DNA of 64,000 nucleotides from Taeniopygia guttata (Eukaryota; Chordata; Aves; Passeriformes; Estrildidae). The translations under genes were made by a program, and so were the position numbers. Location of the stretch: positions 89,374,501-89,438,500 of the forward strand of contig NC_133024.1 of NCBI RefSeq assembly GCF_048771995.1. Reading direction: 5' to 3'. The notes below the pieces were generated by a model. It ran no database searches, had not been told where the DNA came from, and worked only from the letters and a program-made list of their open reading frames with translations. This document shows, piece after piece, positions 28,001-41,183 of this stretch (positions are counted from its first letter, which is position 1; each line of letters opens with the position of its first letter).

Positions 28001-28211
28001 ATGTGGCTAATTAGGGAATCATCCTCAGCCTGGCAGATTTTCTCAAATGGAAATTGGTTTTGAGGTTTGCTAACTGCTGAGGGTGAAGCTGCTGAGTAGG
28101 TAGTCACAGATACATTTAAATGTCCATACTCCTCTGCAGGTTACCTGCTGTGCAGAAATAGCCACAAATATGTCAAAAATGTAGAAAACGCAAGAGATTA
28201 AAAATATTATT

Positions 28212-28224
28212 CCCCCCCCCCCCC
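28212..28224. repeat. Poly-C tract (13 bp)
   Basis: An uninterrupted run of 13 C (G on the minus strand). It lies about 180 bp from the T36 tract at 28403. Such runs are prone to length error in sequencing and to slippage. Confidence 0.95.
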
Positions 28225-28400
28225 TTAGGAAACTTTGGAGACTGTGTGCTGTTAACTCATCTGAAACCATGATAAAACCGTGGATAGTCATGTCACAGAG
28301 CTATGGATGGGGGATGAAAGTAATTTGCCACTAAGGGTGGCAACAAACCCATGTGCCATCTGAGTGTAAGCCATTTCTCTAAGCAGATGCAGCTATGGCT

Positions 28401-28402
<2 letters not shown>

Positions 28403-28438
<36 letters not shown>
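28403..28438. repeat. Poly-T tract (36 bp)
   Basis: An uninterrupted run of 36 T, with a second T-rich run near 28474-28487. No retroposed gene body with poly-A tail could be recognised on the minus strand beside it, so it is listed only as a homopolymer. Confidence 0.95.
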
Positions 28439-29094
28439 CTGTGAACAGTATCCTTGTTTCTGACTGGAATTCTATTTTTTTTTTTTTTCTGTTCATCTTC
28501 TCAGGAAGAGAATTTTTGTGTTTGTTTGTTTTGCCTTTTCCAGGGTATTTGGAGCTCTAGATCACAGATGTATTTGTATGGGGATAAAAAGGAACATGGT
28601 TTAAAGAAACATAACTAGAACTAATCATTGTAGATACGGTTGATAGCTCTGACTAGAAAAATATCTTGGTTTCAATTGTTTATAACTTTGAACATATGGC
28701 CTGAAATTTTCCATTTTCCGACTTCAGTTTGATTTAATCAAGGGCATTGGGCAGGGGGAAGCTTGTTTTTTTCCAAGTCAGCTGAGGGAGATACGGCACT
28801 GCAGAATAACACCAAAGTGGGGTTTTTCACATAGAAAATTATGTAAAGGTTGCGATATCACCATTCTTGTGAGGGAAAACTTGCAGTTTGGCATGAAATG
28901 TGCTTTTTCCCGTTTCCAGGTTACAAATGTGAGAAAAAAATGAGTTGCATATGCTCAGTAAAAACAAGGTAACAACTTCTATATTTATTTTCTGAAAACA
29001 TGGTCAAGTTTGGAGTTGCATAGGCCCTTCTCTTTAAATGCATTTTCTCTACTCTCTTGACTGTTTTAGGCTAGACAGAGGAGCTGAGACTAGG

Positions 29095-29267
29095 AATCAC
29101 AGAATCAGAATCGCAAGGTTGGAAGAGACCTTCAAGATCATTGAGTCCAACCCATGCCCTAACACCTCAACTAAGCCATGGCACCGAGTGCCACATCCAG
29201 TCTTTTTTCAAACACATCCAGGGATGGTGACTCCACCACCTCTCCAGGCAGACAATTCCAATGCTTT
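29095..29267 (-). repeat. CR1 LINE 3'-end fragment
   Basis: In reverse orientation this is a textbook CR1 3' end: 'gaatcacagaatcagaatcg', 'aaggttggaagagacc', 'gtccaacccatgccctaaca', 'aagccatggcaccgagtgcc' and 'catccagggatggtgactcc'. It is 5'-truncated at about 29267. It is among the better preserved short CR1 copies in the window. Confidence 0.93.
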
Positions 29268-31871
29268 ATCATGCTTTTTGGCTTTTTTTTTTTTTTTTAA
29301 GAAGCCTTTCTCTTCTATATATTCAGTCCCAGAAGGAATTTGAGAATAAACCCTTTCCAACAGTCTTGCCTTGGGTTATACTGAACAATGCCGCAGAAAA
29401 ATTTAAGCAAACTCAGATTTTGACCCAGTATCCAAAATTGGACTAGAAATTGGTGATAAAATTTCCAAAGAGTCTAAGTACCATTTGCTTTGGTAGTTTT
29501 AAGTTACAGCCTTAGGAAGTGTGAGCCTCATGTACAGCATGCCTGGGTGTGCTCCCTTACCTGTTTCTGCCTTCTCTGCTGCAGGAGCTGGTCTGACTGT
29601 CCCAGTGGTGACCCTTGGCAGCGATGCCTAGAAGAGAATCAGGCACCTTGCAGAGATGATATCCCCTTGATACACTCCTGTCTAACAGCAGTGACAAATC
29701 CCCAGTGATTCCAGTGCCTACCACTGCAGTGGGGAAGGAGCCTGATTTAATAACTGAAGAGATACAAGTGCTTTTCCCAACACAAAAACAAAACAAAACA
29801 AAACAAAACAAAACAAAACAAAACAAAACAAAACAAAGAAAAAGCACCCAAACTAACCCCCAGAACATCAAAAGCAACAAGGCTAGATATTAAGTACTAA
29901 TTGTGTTGCAATAGCTGGAATTAAAGATCTATCTAAAAATCTACTGGGGAGATGCAATGTGAAAGAAAGTTGTCAGCATATATGTGGTTGAAATAATAAT
30001 AATAAATACATTGTTTGTTGTGTGAATAAACATACAAGAAGAGAACAGGATCCACAAAAATACCCATCATTCACATGGCCAGGGGAGTATGTCTCCTGCC
30101 TGGGTGAGCTGGTATCTCATGCTACCTAAATTTTCACTCTCTGTGACCATCAGTTCATGTAAGTGCCAACCTTCTTGATGGGGGAAGAATGGGGCACTCC
30201 CAGGAATATGGGCTTGATCTCAAATTCAAAAAAAAAGTGTTGTTTTTGCACTGTTTCCAACAATGCCTGTGCAGAAATAAATACAAGAAAATGGTCTTGT
30301 TCATATCCCAGTACTGTAAGTCCCCAAAGCAGCAACAGGCTGTTGGCTCTTCTTTCATACACAGTTGCAAAGACTGAGGCATCTGTAACACATCTTTGGG
30401 GTTTTTTTTTTTTACAACTCCCTGTGGTGCTTGTGGCAATGGACTGGAGTGGTTGCAGAAATGTGCAGAGCAACCAGCTCCCTGGCCAAAAGCCAGCCAG
30501 CTTGCGTCCTCTCTGGTTAGCAGATAGCAAGCACGAGGGAAATGATGTAGCTGCAAGAACTGCTGAGGTCAACAGCTGAAATCTGTTCTTTGTTGGGTTT
30601 TAAAGTATTTCCCTCCAGGCCCCAGACAAAAGTTGCCAAGACAGATAGAAGCGAGAACATTTTAAGGGAGCAGCATGTTGGGTACCAAAGCCCAGCTCTG
30701 CAGGTAGAAGAGGATCTGAGCAGTGTGGCAGTGAGGGGGAAGAGCAGCAGGGGAAGAGAACACTGGTGCAGGTTCCTGCCAGAGCACCATGGACAGGAGC
30801 AAACTCTGTACCACTGAGGTAGGAGCTGTTCTGCATCAAAACCAAGGAATGAAGGGGCAGTTTTCCGATTTCTGACTATGCACAGCCAAAATATCTCAGA
30901 AACTCCTTCAAAATTTCACCCACAAACCTATGAAATAGGATCACTGGGGATTTAATGGGATTTCCAGCATTGTCAGGGACAATTAAACTGTAAAGTTTTT
31001 TTGGAAAGACAGTGTTATTATAGCAGAATTTAAATTTAAGGCAAAAAAATAATTCAAATGCAAATACTGTCTCCTCAACTAATCCTGATCAGAAATCTTT
31101 TCTCAGCATGAGATAAAAACGCAAGTTAAATCCTCTCCTGTTTAGAGTGAGGACATTTTGGAAGTTGTTACTGTTGAACAACTGTAATCAGTTGTTACTG
31201 ATTAGATCCAAACAATGCTTAAAATATGGCAGAAGTTTTAATAAGTATCTGTTAGCTAAATTTAAAATCACAGTGAAAAAACATTCAAGGGTCACATATC
31301 AGGCAGTGTTTCTACTCTCAGAAGGAAGTTTTCTCATCTGCAGAACCTGAAGTTCTCTCTCCTCTTTCTTGAGCAAGGTCATCTGTGAGCAAACCAGGGC
31401 CCAGAAAGTCACCATTAAAATCAAATGGCAGCTTCATTCCTATTCTCACTGCAAAACACATCAAATCTTGACACCTCACTGTACGTGCCAGTAACACTTT
31501 AGGGTGGAAGGACAAACCAACATAGGTTCATCAACTACCAGGCAAGAAACAATTGTGTAATCAGTGAGTCTGCAGTTCTACAAAACACAAGAGAGTCCCA
31601 AAAGAGAGTCAATTGAGTCAAAGTTACTCCTACAAACCAGAATTCATGCAGGGAGTTTTTGTCTTAATGCTGTGTGTTTGGAAACAGGTGGAATTTTTTA
31701 ATCATAACAGCTTGCTATAAGAAAAAAGAAGAAAAAAAATATTTTGAAGGAAAACTTGCTTTTGAATATGTCAGTGGCAATAAAAACATTCCATATGCTC
31801 CAATAAATTTAGCATCCAAAACAGAAGCTTTAAGGCTATCTCTTTTTTTTTTATGCTGAACTTGCATGGTC
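29268..31871. other. Gene-poor interval
   Basis: No gene is recognised. Overlapping frames of 130-140 codons around 30150-30580 on both strands look like chance openings. A short (CAAAA)n repeat lies at 29785-29837. Nothing else is supported. Confidence 0.55.
29785..29837. repeat. (CAAAA)n microsatellite
   Basis: About ten and a half copies of a pure AAAAC pentanucleotide cover 53 bp. It is bounded by 'cccaacacaaa' on the left and 'aaagaaaaag' on the right. Confidence 0.95.
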
Positions 31872-32429
31872 CCTCTCCTCTCCTCTCCTCTCCTCTCCTC
31901 TCCTCTCCTCTCCTCTCCTCTCCTCTCCTCTCCTCTCCTCTCCTCTCCTCTCCTCTCCTCTCCTCTCCTCTCCTCTCCTCTCCTCTCCTCTCCTCTCCTC
32001 TCCTCTCCTCTCCTCTCCTCTCCTCTCCTCTCCTCTCCTCTCCTCTCCTCTCCTCTCCTCTCCTCTCCTCTCCTCTCCTCTCCTCTCCTCTCCTCTCCTC
32101 TCCTCTCCTCTCCTCTCCTCTCCTCTCCTCTCCTCTCCTCTCCTCTCCTCTCCTCTCCTCTCCTCTCCTCTCCTCTCCTCTCCTCTCCTCTCCTCTCCTC
32201 TCCTCTCCTCTCCTCTCCTCTCCTCTCCTCTCCTCTCCTCTCCTCTCCTCTCCTCTCCTCTCCTCTCCTCTCCTCTCCTCTCCTCTCCTCTCCTCTCCTC
32301 TCCTCTCCTCTCCTCTCCTCTCCTCTCCTCTCCTCTCCTCTCCTCTCCTCTCCTCTCCTCTCCTCTCCTCTCCTCTCCTCTCCTCTCTCCTCTCCTCTCC
32401 TCTCCTCTCCTCTCCTCTCCTCTCCTCTC
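31872..32429. repeat. Very long (TCCTC)n pentanucleotide array
   Basis: This is a 558 bp array with period 5 and about 111 copies. It is all pyrimidine on the plus strand and all purine (GAGGA) on the minus strand. It is pure apart from one phase shift near 32386 ('tcctctctcctc'). The long open frames over it (L-S-S-P-L or R-G-E-E-R repeats) are artefacts of the repeat, because 5 is prime to 3 and no unit creates a stop. The true length may differ in the animal, since such arrays assemble poorly. Confidence 0.98.
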
Positions 32430-35400
32430 GGTGCTCACTGCTCTCCTCAGAGTGGAATGTGGATGCCTTCTAACCACACATTAAATGATGCCTGCAGGTG
32501 CTGTCATACCTGGTTTGCTGTCTTCCTTATCATCTCCCCAAGGCAAGATGGGTATCTGTGGTGTTTTTGAAGAGGCTTTTTTTAGACCTACCTGCTGCTC
32601 TATGTTGATACTAGATTAGACAGATTGAAGAAATACACGTGATGCTCACAGTAGATGACAACATACTTGTTTAATTCCAAATGTCATCTTAATTGTTTAG
32701 TCTATTTATTTCAACAATTGTTTTTCACATATTTTGTAGCTTTAACATCCTTGTCCCTAACACAAGCTGCTTCCTACTTCTTTTGCAGACTGTATGAAAT
32801 ACTTTTTTAATGATGTATTTTGAAGTTACTTGTCCTCTGCAGTGCATTCCTGTCTCAATCACAAGTCAGTGTCCTTGCAACTGTGAATGTTGGGGATTTT
32901 TTGTCGAAAGTTACTTTTTAACATTGTTATTTCTCTGTCCTGGTTTGTCCTACCCATATGCAAACAGTCAGCAGGACCAAGAGGAACAGGGTGAACAGCT
33001 GGGCTGGGGGAAGAAGTGGGAAATTATTCAGCTGCTATCACTGCCAAAGCAAACACATTGTGTACCTGCACCATCAGCACATAGTAGTCAGGCTTTAAAA
33101 AAAGAAAGAAAAGAAAAAAAGGAAAAAGGAACAAAGAACAAACTCCCATGATACAGAAGATGTGTCATGCACAGTACAACATGTGGTAAAGGACAAACTA
33201 CCCTGAGTCTGGTCCTGTGGTGAGTTTCTGCAGGGTGAGTCCCTTGCATGAGCTTCTGTGTCAGAAGGATGTTTGCTGCCCTGAGGTAAGTGGCAGAGGG
33301 TGTGTTTCCTGCACCCAGTCATTTGATGTGAGATTAACAAAAGTTCCACGTGTTGTGTTGCTCCCTATAACCAATTGTAGCCTCAGAGTCCAGGCTCTTA
33401 ATTCCCAGATCTTAATTCCCAGAAGGGAGGCAGAGGGAAAAATCTCACATTTTTGGTAAATGGCATGATGCCCATTTTTTTGTCCTAAGAACTCTTTCTA
33501 AACTTATATTTCTAAACACTTATATTGTCAGAAAAAAAATGTTCTTGGAACACTGGCATGGTAGTGGATGTTGTGATACTGTCTCAGCCAGAGCAGGACA
33601 GCCAGTCCATGTACTCCAGAGCAGTTATTCTCACATGGACTCCTTGTTACACTTAATTGATTCAGATAAGCTGTGCTGACTTTAACAGGAATTCAGTTTC
33701 ACCCATGCTTGGGGGATGCATTGCTTTGACTTGAACTTGTCTAATTGCACTCATGGAAAAACCATGTACAGGTGAGCTCTAGGATCTTCAGTTCCCAGTG
33801 ACTCGTTTTTGACTCATGGCCATGCTGAGAAAAGGCAAGACTGTGCTTGTTTAGTCAGCAGATGAAAGTTGTCATACTAGAAATACCATTATGGTAAGAT
33901 TAGCACTGTGTGGAATTGTAATAATTAGTTAGCACACCAGCATATAAATAAAAAGACAAATTGCTGATGAAAAAGGTTTTTTTATGTTGATTGCAAATAA
34001 AAGTTGAGAGGATGGGTGCTTTCAAAATTAGGGGGAGGTATGAAAGCTTTTGTTTGACCTATGACACATCCCTTGGGATGAATACTATTTTCCTCGGGAG
34101 GATTTTGTTAGAATTCCCATGGTGGCACATTCTGGCTGCTTTATTAAAATTTAGCCAAACATCCATAGGATATTAAACAACAATATATACAGATTAAATC
34201 AGTTCTGGAAAACAGATCAGCATTTTCCTGCAAAGCATTAAAAAGGAGATGTTCTTTATGAACTTGGCAAAAAAGCACAAAGCATTGAATAAATTATTGT
34301 AATTCAAGGAAGGGGGGGTGTTATTTTTCTCTAATTTTTTCTCTTTTCAGATGGAATTGAAGATCAAAAAATGCATTTGGTAAGTGGCACAAGGACTGTC
34401 CTACCTCCTGCTCAGGGCAGATGAAGGGCATGGGGGGTACCTTGTCACACACGCTGCAGCTTTACCCCGGTGCTGTGCGTGTGAGCTGCCCAGGGCTGCG
34501 TGTTGGAGGCGCAGTCCTCTCATGGCTTCAGCTGGCCCTGGAGCCTGAGCACCAGCACTGGCCTGCAGAGCATCTGCTCCCCTCTCCTGCTGACAAACTT
34601 GATTTTAGCTCCAAGACAAAGGATAACACAGAGGCCACATTTTCTTGTTCGTTGTTCCTGCATAAATATTTCCTAACCCAGTATCTTGAAGAGTATTTCA
34701 GCCTCAACTGAGTGATTTGGCAGACAACCTAAGAGGTGTGCATACCCAAGGGCACAGAGTAGGGGCAGCAAGTGGAATCAAAACACAGCTGGTAAGCAAT
34801 GCCTACTCCTCCTCATGGCAAAAGTATGGCACACAATGAGGCTTCTACCAGGACAAGAAAACTGGATGGCAGATGGGAATTTCAGTAGCGTGACCACACA
34901 TGCACAACTCTTTCAGCAAACCACACTGCCCATGGCATGGTTCAGATGGGATGGGCCCTTTGTTGTAAATCATGCCTGTGCCCAATGCATTGCATGGATA
35001 ATCTCCTCTAGTCTGAAGCATGCCATCAGAGGGATGGGCTTTCTGCAATCTTGCATATGAGATTCCAAATTATATACCCCAGAAAGTCTATCTGTCGTCT
35101 CCACAAGATTTGTAGGTGCTTTCTTCCGAAGGCGCACAGGGCTGTACATAACCACAAGCATAAATCATATGTACATTTTTTGTGTCTATTTTAAAAGTAA
35201 GCAGACTCCAGAATTACCTTCAATGAAACTGTATTATGAAGAGTTTGAGCACCGTCTTGTAAATGTAACAGGGACAAATATTATATTGTAAAAATGCTGT
35301 AATTTTTAGGAATTTGCCATTATTCACTTGGTTGTAAGGAGTTAAATCAGAAGCAGGTAACTGGAGGGGGGAAAATTGGGAAAGTCAATGATGGCAAGGC

Positions 35401-38400
35401 AAGGTGGGTTCAGCCAATACTATAAGCCTATTGCAAACAGCAGTGAGATGGAGAATGCCCTGGTGAGTGTCTGGCTGCAGAAAACCCAGATCTGGAGCTA
35501 GGACAAAAGAGGAGACCAAAAGTTGAAAGGTGCTGATCTACCAAAGAAGCCAGGTGGAGGGTGTGTGCATCTGTGTGTGTGTGTAAAGGGAACAGTCAAC
35601 ACCACCTGGGTGAAACACCCATAATAAAGGGTGACCTTGAACTCAAGAATGAGAGCAGCCCAACTAAAACCTACATTTAATGGGGAAATGTATGCATGGG
35701 CTTCACTCTCTTCTTCCCATCTACTGCTCTTCACCTCCCTTAAAAGCAATAAACAGTGTTTTATTTCAGTGAGTTTGTGTTTGGATGACTTGACTGTCAA
35801 TCATCTCCCTTCCTTTCTTACACGTTTGGGTCAGGTCTTGGCTGGACACCTGCATCCTGCCTGCAGCTGGGGGAGGGGAGGTAGAGTCTGTGGGGTGAGT
35901 CTCCTGGGCAGCAGGCTCAGGCCAGACAATTAAAGGTAAACGAGATGTCATCTGCTCTTGGCATCAGCCGCACTCGCCATAGACAGAGGCTGTGGGGTGC
36001 CCAGAAGAGCTGAGACTCTTGGATCAACAGACCTGGTAATGGTTGTGGGCAGGAGAGGCTGGAGAGTGCCCCAAAGGCACAGATTTACCCCAGAGAGCAC
36101 CCTTAAAGAGAGGCACTTGTGTAGCAGGGAGGTCTCTGAACACACCTTCTTCCAGGGCCTTTGCTGGTTTTAGGAGAAATAAGTGTCTGTTTGGAAATAT
36201 GTCTTAAACCATAAGCCAATAAATATGGTGGGATTTTTCCTGCTAGAGTATCTTGCAGTGGTTTTGAGTACACAAATAAATGCTACCTGAACCCTGAGTA
36301 AGTTTGGTGTTGCCTGCAGTGAAGTGATTAAATTCACTCACATCATCTTTGTTTAAATGATTGTGACACCATAATCAAATATGTAGAAATGATTCATGCC
36401 AATTTAAATTGGTGTGTTACTGGAAACCACAGTTTCCAAGCATGAAAGAGACAGGCTGATGCTTTTAAAATAAAAATATGTTGCAATGTGAGGTAGAGGA
36501 CTATACAGCAGAAAAATAAAAACAAGTAATATAGAGCAATTCAAGACTTAAAATTATTTTAAAATTCTCAAGATTCTTCCTGGACACAATTAATGTAATT
36601 AAACTGCTCATAGGTGACAATGCCTTTCCTTTGGTTCAGCTCAGCTGCTCCCACAAGAGGGCTTGGCTATGTGTGTCCTGCAGCATGGATGAACAGAGGT
36701 GTTTTGAATTTCTCCTCCACCTGAGATCCACATTCTTGAGAAGTGGTTTATCATCAGGACCCACCAATGTGCCAGCCTGACTGCCCCAGGCCACATCTCT
36801 CACATAGTCCCTTCACACCTCGTGTACAACCAGTGACTCTTGGCAGAGTCAATGCTGTCAACCTCAACTGTTAATGCCAGAAATCATGTCCCACCAGAAA
36901 TAATCAGAAAATACAAGGGCCTTGTGAACTCAGCTTGCCTGCAGGAGTTTGAATTCCTTATGCATCACATGTGATGGCAGAACCAATTCTAACTGAATTG
37001 CTGAAGTACAGCCACAGTGACATTTAAGAACCGCCAAACACATTAACAATTGCAGTTGAAGACCAGCAATTTTACTCTGCACTCCACCCAAGAAACTGGA
37101 ACAGCACTATTTGCAGTCATGATTATTCTTAGCTAAGTTGCCATGGAACAAAGCCTGGTTAATCCTAATGGACTGATTCAGGAACAATCTCTCTTTCTAA
37201 TCTTATTGCCTAATTCTCTATCACTCCCTTTAGATTAGTATTTATTTAAGACACAAGAGGAGCAACATTTCAAGGAATCGTCATTTCACTATGTAGAGTG
37301 GTAGCAGCAGCACAGTTCTCTCACTAAGAATAATAAAGGATGTTTTTGCTTCTCTTTGAAGGAGGCAGGGTAAAGAATTTTTCTTTCTAGAAGCAGATCA
37401 AATATCCATTGAATTTTCCTTGAATTCATAGGATTTAGTACACATGACTCCATGTGTTCCTTTGAGCCTTAGAAATGACAAATGTTTGGTCAGTGATACC
37501 TTTGCCAGAGAAATTAATATTTTGGGGAATGTGTATATAATAAGACAGATGTGCTGTTAAAAGAAGTTATTGTACTTTGCTATTTTTCTTTCTTCACAGG
37601 CACCTTTCTTCTATCACCTAAGCAATAGTCTGGCCTCTTCTATTTGCTAATAGTAGTACCTAACATTGATTTCAAATATCTCACAAGCCTCCTGGAAACC
37701 AGTCAAGAAGTGGTGCACACGCCAGCATCCCCTCGGGACTGCAGGCAGCCCAGCAGTACAGCAGGAGCCTGCTATCAATGTTGCAGGCTCGTGTTGCAAT
37801 CAAGTTCACGGGGGAGAAGCTCAGGCAATGTCCACTCCCTCAGCTCCTCCAGACTCTGCCTTGCAAGTGTATTGCAAGACATTCAAGGTAGCTGACTTGT
37901 ATATTGTGACATGGCTCTTAGCAACGAGGTGTGTGCAGAACTGCCATGGGGAGAGGTGAATTCTTCATGGGTTTTCTGAGAATTGATTTATCAGAAATTA
38001 AATCATGGTCAGGTAGTGGAAAGGAGATACTGGGGAAAAGAATGCCATTAATGTTTGGAATAAACCTCCCACAGAAACACACATATCTCCTTTAATAAAT
38101 CCCTGGAAAAAGCCATGCAAGCTTTCTGCTTGCAGAGCTAAGCTTGCAGTGATTAAAGCCACAGTAATATTTTCTTTACAAGAAATAGCACCACAAGGTC
38201 ACTGCAGACATCACCACTCTGCTCAGGGTTATGGAGAATAAGGTAATTTAATTTTAAAGTGCCTCGTCACTGGAATAAATTTGAGAAAGATGTTAAAACC
38301 AGTCCTGACCTGAAAATAGAGGTATCCAAAGCAAATAAAGGTTTTGATGAAACAGATGGTAACCATAATTAACTTTGGCATTTTCTGCCATTAACCGCAT

Positions 38401-39692
38401 AGTTTTAACTCAATTTGTTGGCCTTTTTTATCTTTTTTTTTTCTTTTTTTCTTGTTTTAATTAAACAAACCCACTTCCATCTAATCAGCAATGAGTTCAC
38501 AGCCAAACAATAAAACAGCCTGTTTTAAGAAATCTGGCTAGGACACAGCCCAGGCCAACAGCCATCAAAGGCTCCAGTGCTGCTTTCTCTTGGCCAGGAG
38601 GTCGTGGAGCTGCTGCGCCAGAGCCTGGCAGGAGCCCTGCCCTGTGCTGGGATCATATCTGTTTGTTTATACAAAATGTAAAAAACCCATCCTGCAGCTG
38701 CTGCAAAGCAATGTGAACTATGCTGCACAAGCCAGGGGTGGTGGGTTAATTTTCTGTTATTTATCATCAGAACTGGAATCTTCACTTCAGCTGTTCGCAC
38801 ATAAATGTGCCGACATAAACCAGTTTAGATAAATAGCTCTGATTCTGTTGTAAACACATAGGTATTTGAATCTTTCCTTGCTGCTTCAAAACCACAATGA
38901 AGACTATGCCAACAATCCTGCCTAAGACCATTTATCTTATTTTGTCAGTTCATCTTGCAGTGGGAGACTATTACTCAAAAGAGGCATTTGCTTCCAAGTG
39001 ATGTGACTATTCCTGCTTATCATTTCAATACTATTAAGACATCCCTGCAACTTTACTTCTGTTGCTTTAGTAGGAAGTTAAAATTAAAAAAAAAACCAAA
39101 AAAAAAAAAAAAACAAACCCAAAAAAAACCAACCTCACTGACAGGATGGAAAGATCAAATTATAGAAGTCGTCTGACTTTTTTGTCTCTGATGCTTTTTG
39201 CAACACCTAAGAGTGGATGTGTGCCAAAGAATTCTGAAACTGACTATGAAATTGAGGGAATTAAGGATTTCTGGGTTTGTTTGTTTTTGTTGTTTTTTTT
39301 TTTTTTTACTATAAATTAAGCAGGAAGGTTCCCATGGCCAAGGCAGTATGTTTGTATTTTTCCCCATTTCAACAACATTTTGACCATGTCAAGGCTAAGT
39401 TCGTCATTTCACTTAGTCTGTTTCATTATTGTCTGAAGTAATGAGAGCAGAGAGGAAAAAATGCTGGAGATGGCCCAGACCACAGCAAGTCAATGCAAAA
39501 TTATGAAGGACAGACATTTCAGGCCTTATTTTTATTTTGAATCTGCAAACTGCTTTTGCCTCTGTAAGACAAGTTGTGCATAGCCTTACTCAGGCAAAAT
39601 TCCCTTGGATTTCAAAGGGAAATATGACTGCAGATGGGCAGGCTGCATCTGAAGGCAATGTCTCAAAGCACAGATGTAACAGGGAAGCATAA
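32430..39692. other. Gene-poor interval
   Basis: No gene, RNA or clear transposon is recognised. It holds a purine-rich stretch at about 33098-33140, a short TG run near 35570-35584, and an A-rich tract (39083-39130) followed by a T-rich tract (39278-39309). A degenerate LTR around 35.5-36.2 kb was considered and not supported. Confidence 0.55.
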
Positions 39693-39885
39693 AGTGGTTT
39701 GGAAAGGACCTCAAGGATGATCTCATGCCCCCTGCCATAGACACCTTCCACTAGATCAGGTTGCTCAAAGATCCATCCAAAAATCCACATGGAGCATCCA
39801 CAAATTTTCTAGGCAACCTGTTCCAGTGCCTTGCCACCTGCACAGTAAAGAACTTCTTCTTTATATCTAATTTAATATTAGATAA
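39693..39885 (-). repeat. CR1 LINE 3'-end fragment, diverged
   Basis: Reverse-oriented CR1 text is visible: 'tggtttggaaaggacctcaa', 'ccccctgccatagacacctt', 'ccactagatcaggttgctca', 'acctgttccagtgccttgcc' and 'agtaaagaacttcttcttta'. It has small internal deletions and is diverged from the better preserved copies. Confidence 0.88.
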
Positions 39886-40813
39886 GGTATAAAGAATAAA
39901 TAAATGTCATCAACATGGTGAAAGCAAGACAGTCACTATCTTGCTGTGCATCAATAACAAGTAAGTGCTGTCAGTGGAAGTGGAAATGTACTAAACCAAG
40001 CCCGTGCTACCACTACTTTGCAGGCAGACTTCCTATGACACCACCAGCTACCCCTGGATTCATATGTTCAGATTTCTTACTTGGAGATTGTCCTGTCTCT
40101 GCCCTAACCTGGGACAGTTTAACCTGGATCTAAATGTGGTTTCTCACATTTCTTCTCTTTTCCGGCTCACTAGTTCCCTCCAGTGCATTTCTGTGTGACT
40201 CTGAATCACTGTATGATTTCTGTGTGTCCTTCTCAGTGCAAACCTTGGGTAAGAAACTCTGCTGGGGTCTTCTACAAAAGCAGTGGGAGCTGCAACTGCT
40301 GTGAGCAAGACTTGAGGGGAGTGCTCATGGCACTGCTTCATCCCCTCATCTTCTGGCAGTCAACAGGTCCGAGATTTTTAAACCCCCTTGTCAGGCACAG
40401 GCTGTGTCTCACTTGTGTGCACCAGCTGCTGAGGACAGCACTGAAATCCTGTGTGCACTTACAGAGCTGATGCCCAGCACGGGCCCTGGGCACAGCAGGC
40501 TGGCACCGGGGTCCTCGAGCACAGCCCAGCGCTCCAACGCATCCATGGCAAGGGCAGAACTCCTCTGAAACTCCCTTAGAGCTTTTTCCTACCGAGATGA
40601 GCAGTGGCCTAAAGAACAAAAGAGAGGTCATTTTTTGGTGATTACATAAATGTTTTGAGCACCCTTGTAAATAATGCATATGCTGAGGGAGTGGGAATAC
40701 TGCACAGCAGGGAGGGGTGTCAAAGAAAACAAACAAGTGCTTGAAAACAAAAGACTCGGGATACAGTGGCGAGGAAATCAGTCACAGGAGGGCCAAAATT
40801 AATTCATCAGAAC

Positions 40814-40840
40814 AAAAAAAAAAAAAAAAAAAAAAAAAAA
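40814..40840. repeat. Poly-A tract (27 bp)
   Basis: An uninterrupted run of 27 A. No retroposed sequence was recognised upstream of it, so it is listed as a simple homopolymer. Confidence 0.92.
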
Positions 40841-41025
40841 GCCCACAGCCATTTCTGAACCAATCGTTGGTGTTTTATTATTATTAATATTGTGTGTGTG
40901 TATTTAGCATGTTTAAAGCTGATCTGCTCATAAATTGCTCTGTAGCTCCCTCTAATGACAACTTTACCGAAAATGGGCTCCGGGAGGCAGAGAACAATAA
41001 AACTTCTGTGCTCTTGATGTAGCAC

Positions 41026-41183
41026 AGAATCGTACAACCACTGAATGGTTTGGGTTGGAAGGGGCCTTAAAAATCCTCTAGTTACAACCCTTCTGCCGTG
41101 GGCAGGGACACCTTCCACTAGACAGCTGGCCTTGAACACTTTCAGGGATGGGGCATCTACAACTTCTCTGGGCAAGGGACCAA
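41026..41183 (-). repeat. CR1 LINE 3'-end fragment
   Basis: Reverse-oriented CR1 is shown by 'agaatcgtacaaccactgaa', 'tggtttgggttggaaggggc', 'cagggacaccttccactaga' and 'cttctctgggcaa'. It is short and 5'-truncated, and belongs to a different CR1 subtype from the copy at 29095. Confidence 0.9.

Larger units (their letters stand above)
22046..29090. other. Gene-poor interval with one unusually open stretch
   Basis: No recognisable gene is present. Part of this interval (about 22385-23600) has few stop codons in several frames, including a 238-codon open frame on the plus strand ending at 23101. It has no upstream ATG near its start and no similarity I recognise. The rest holds a T-run near 24427-24440, a C13 run at 28212-28224 and a T36 run at 28403-28438. 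Confidence 0.55.

Noticed and set aside
31851..32570. Open frames of more than 200 codons on both strands (L-S-S-P-L and R-G-E-E-R repeats)
   Set aside because: They are generated by the (TCCTC)n array, which creates no stop codon in any frame.
35500..36230. A possible degenerate LTR, based on AATAAA-like motifs and GC-rich stretches
   Set aside because: No paired termini, target duplication or convincing promoter arrangement could be seen.
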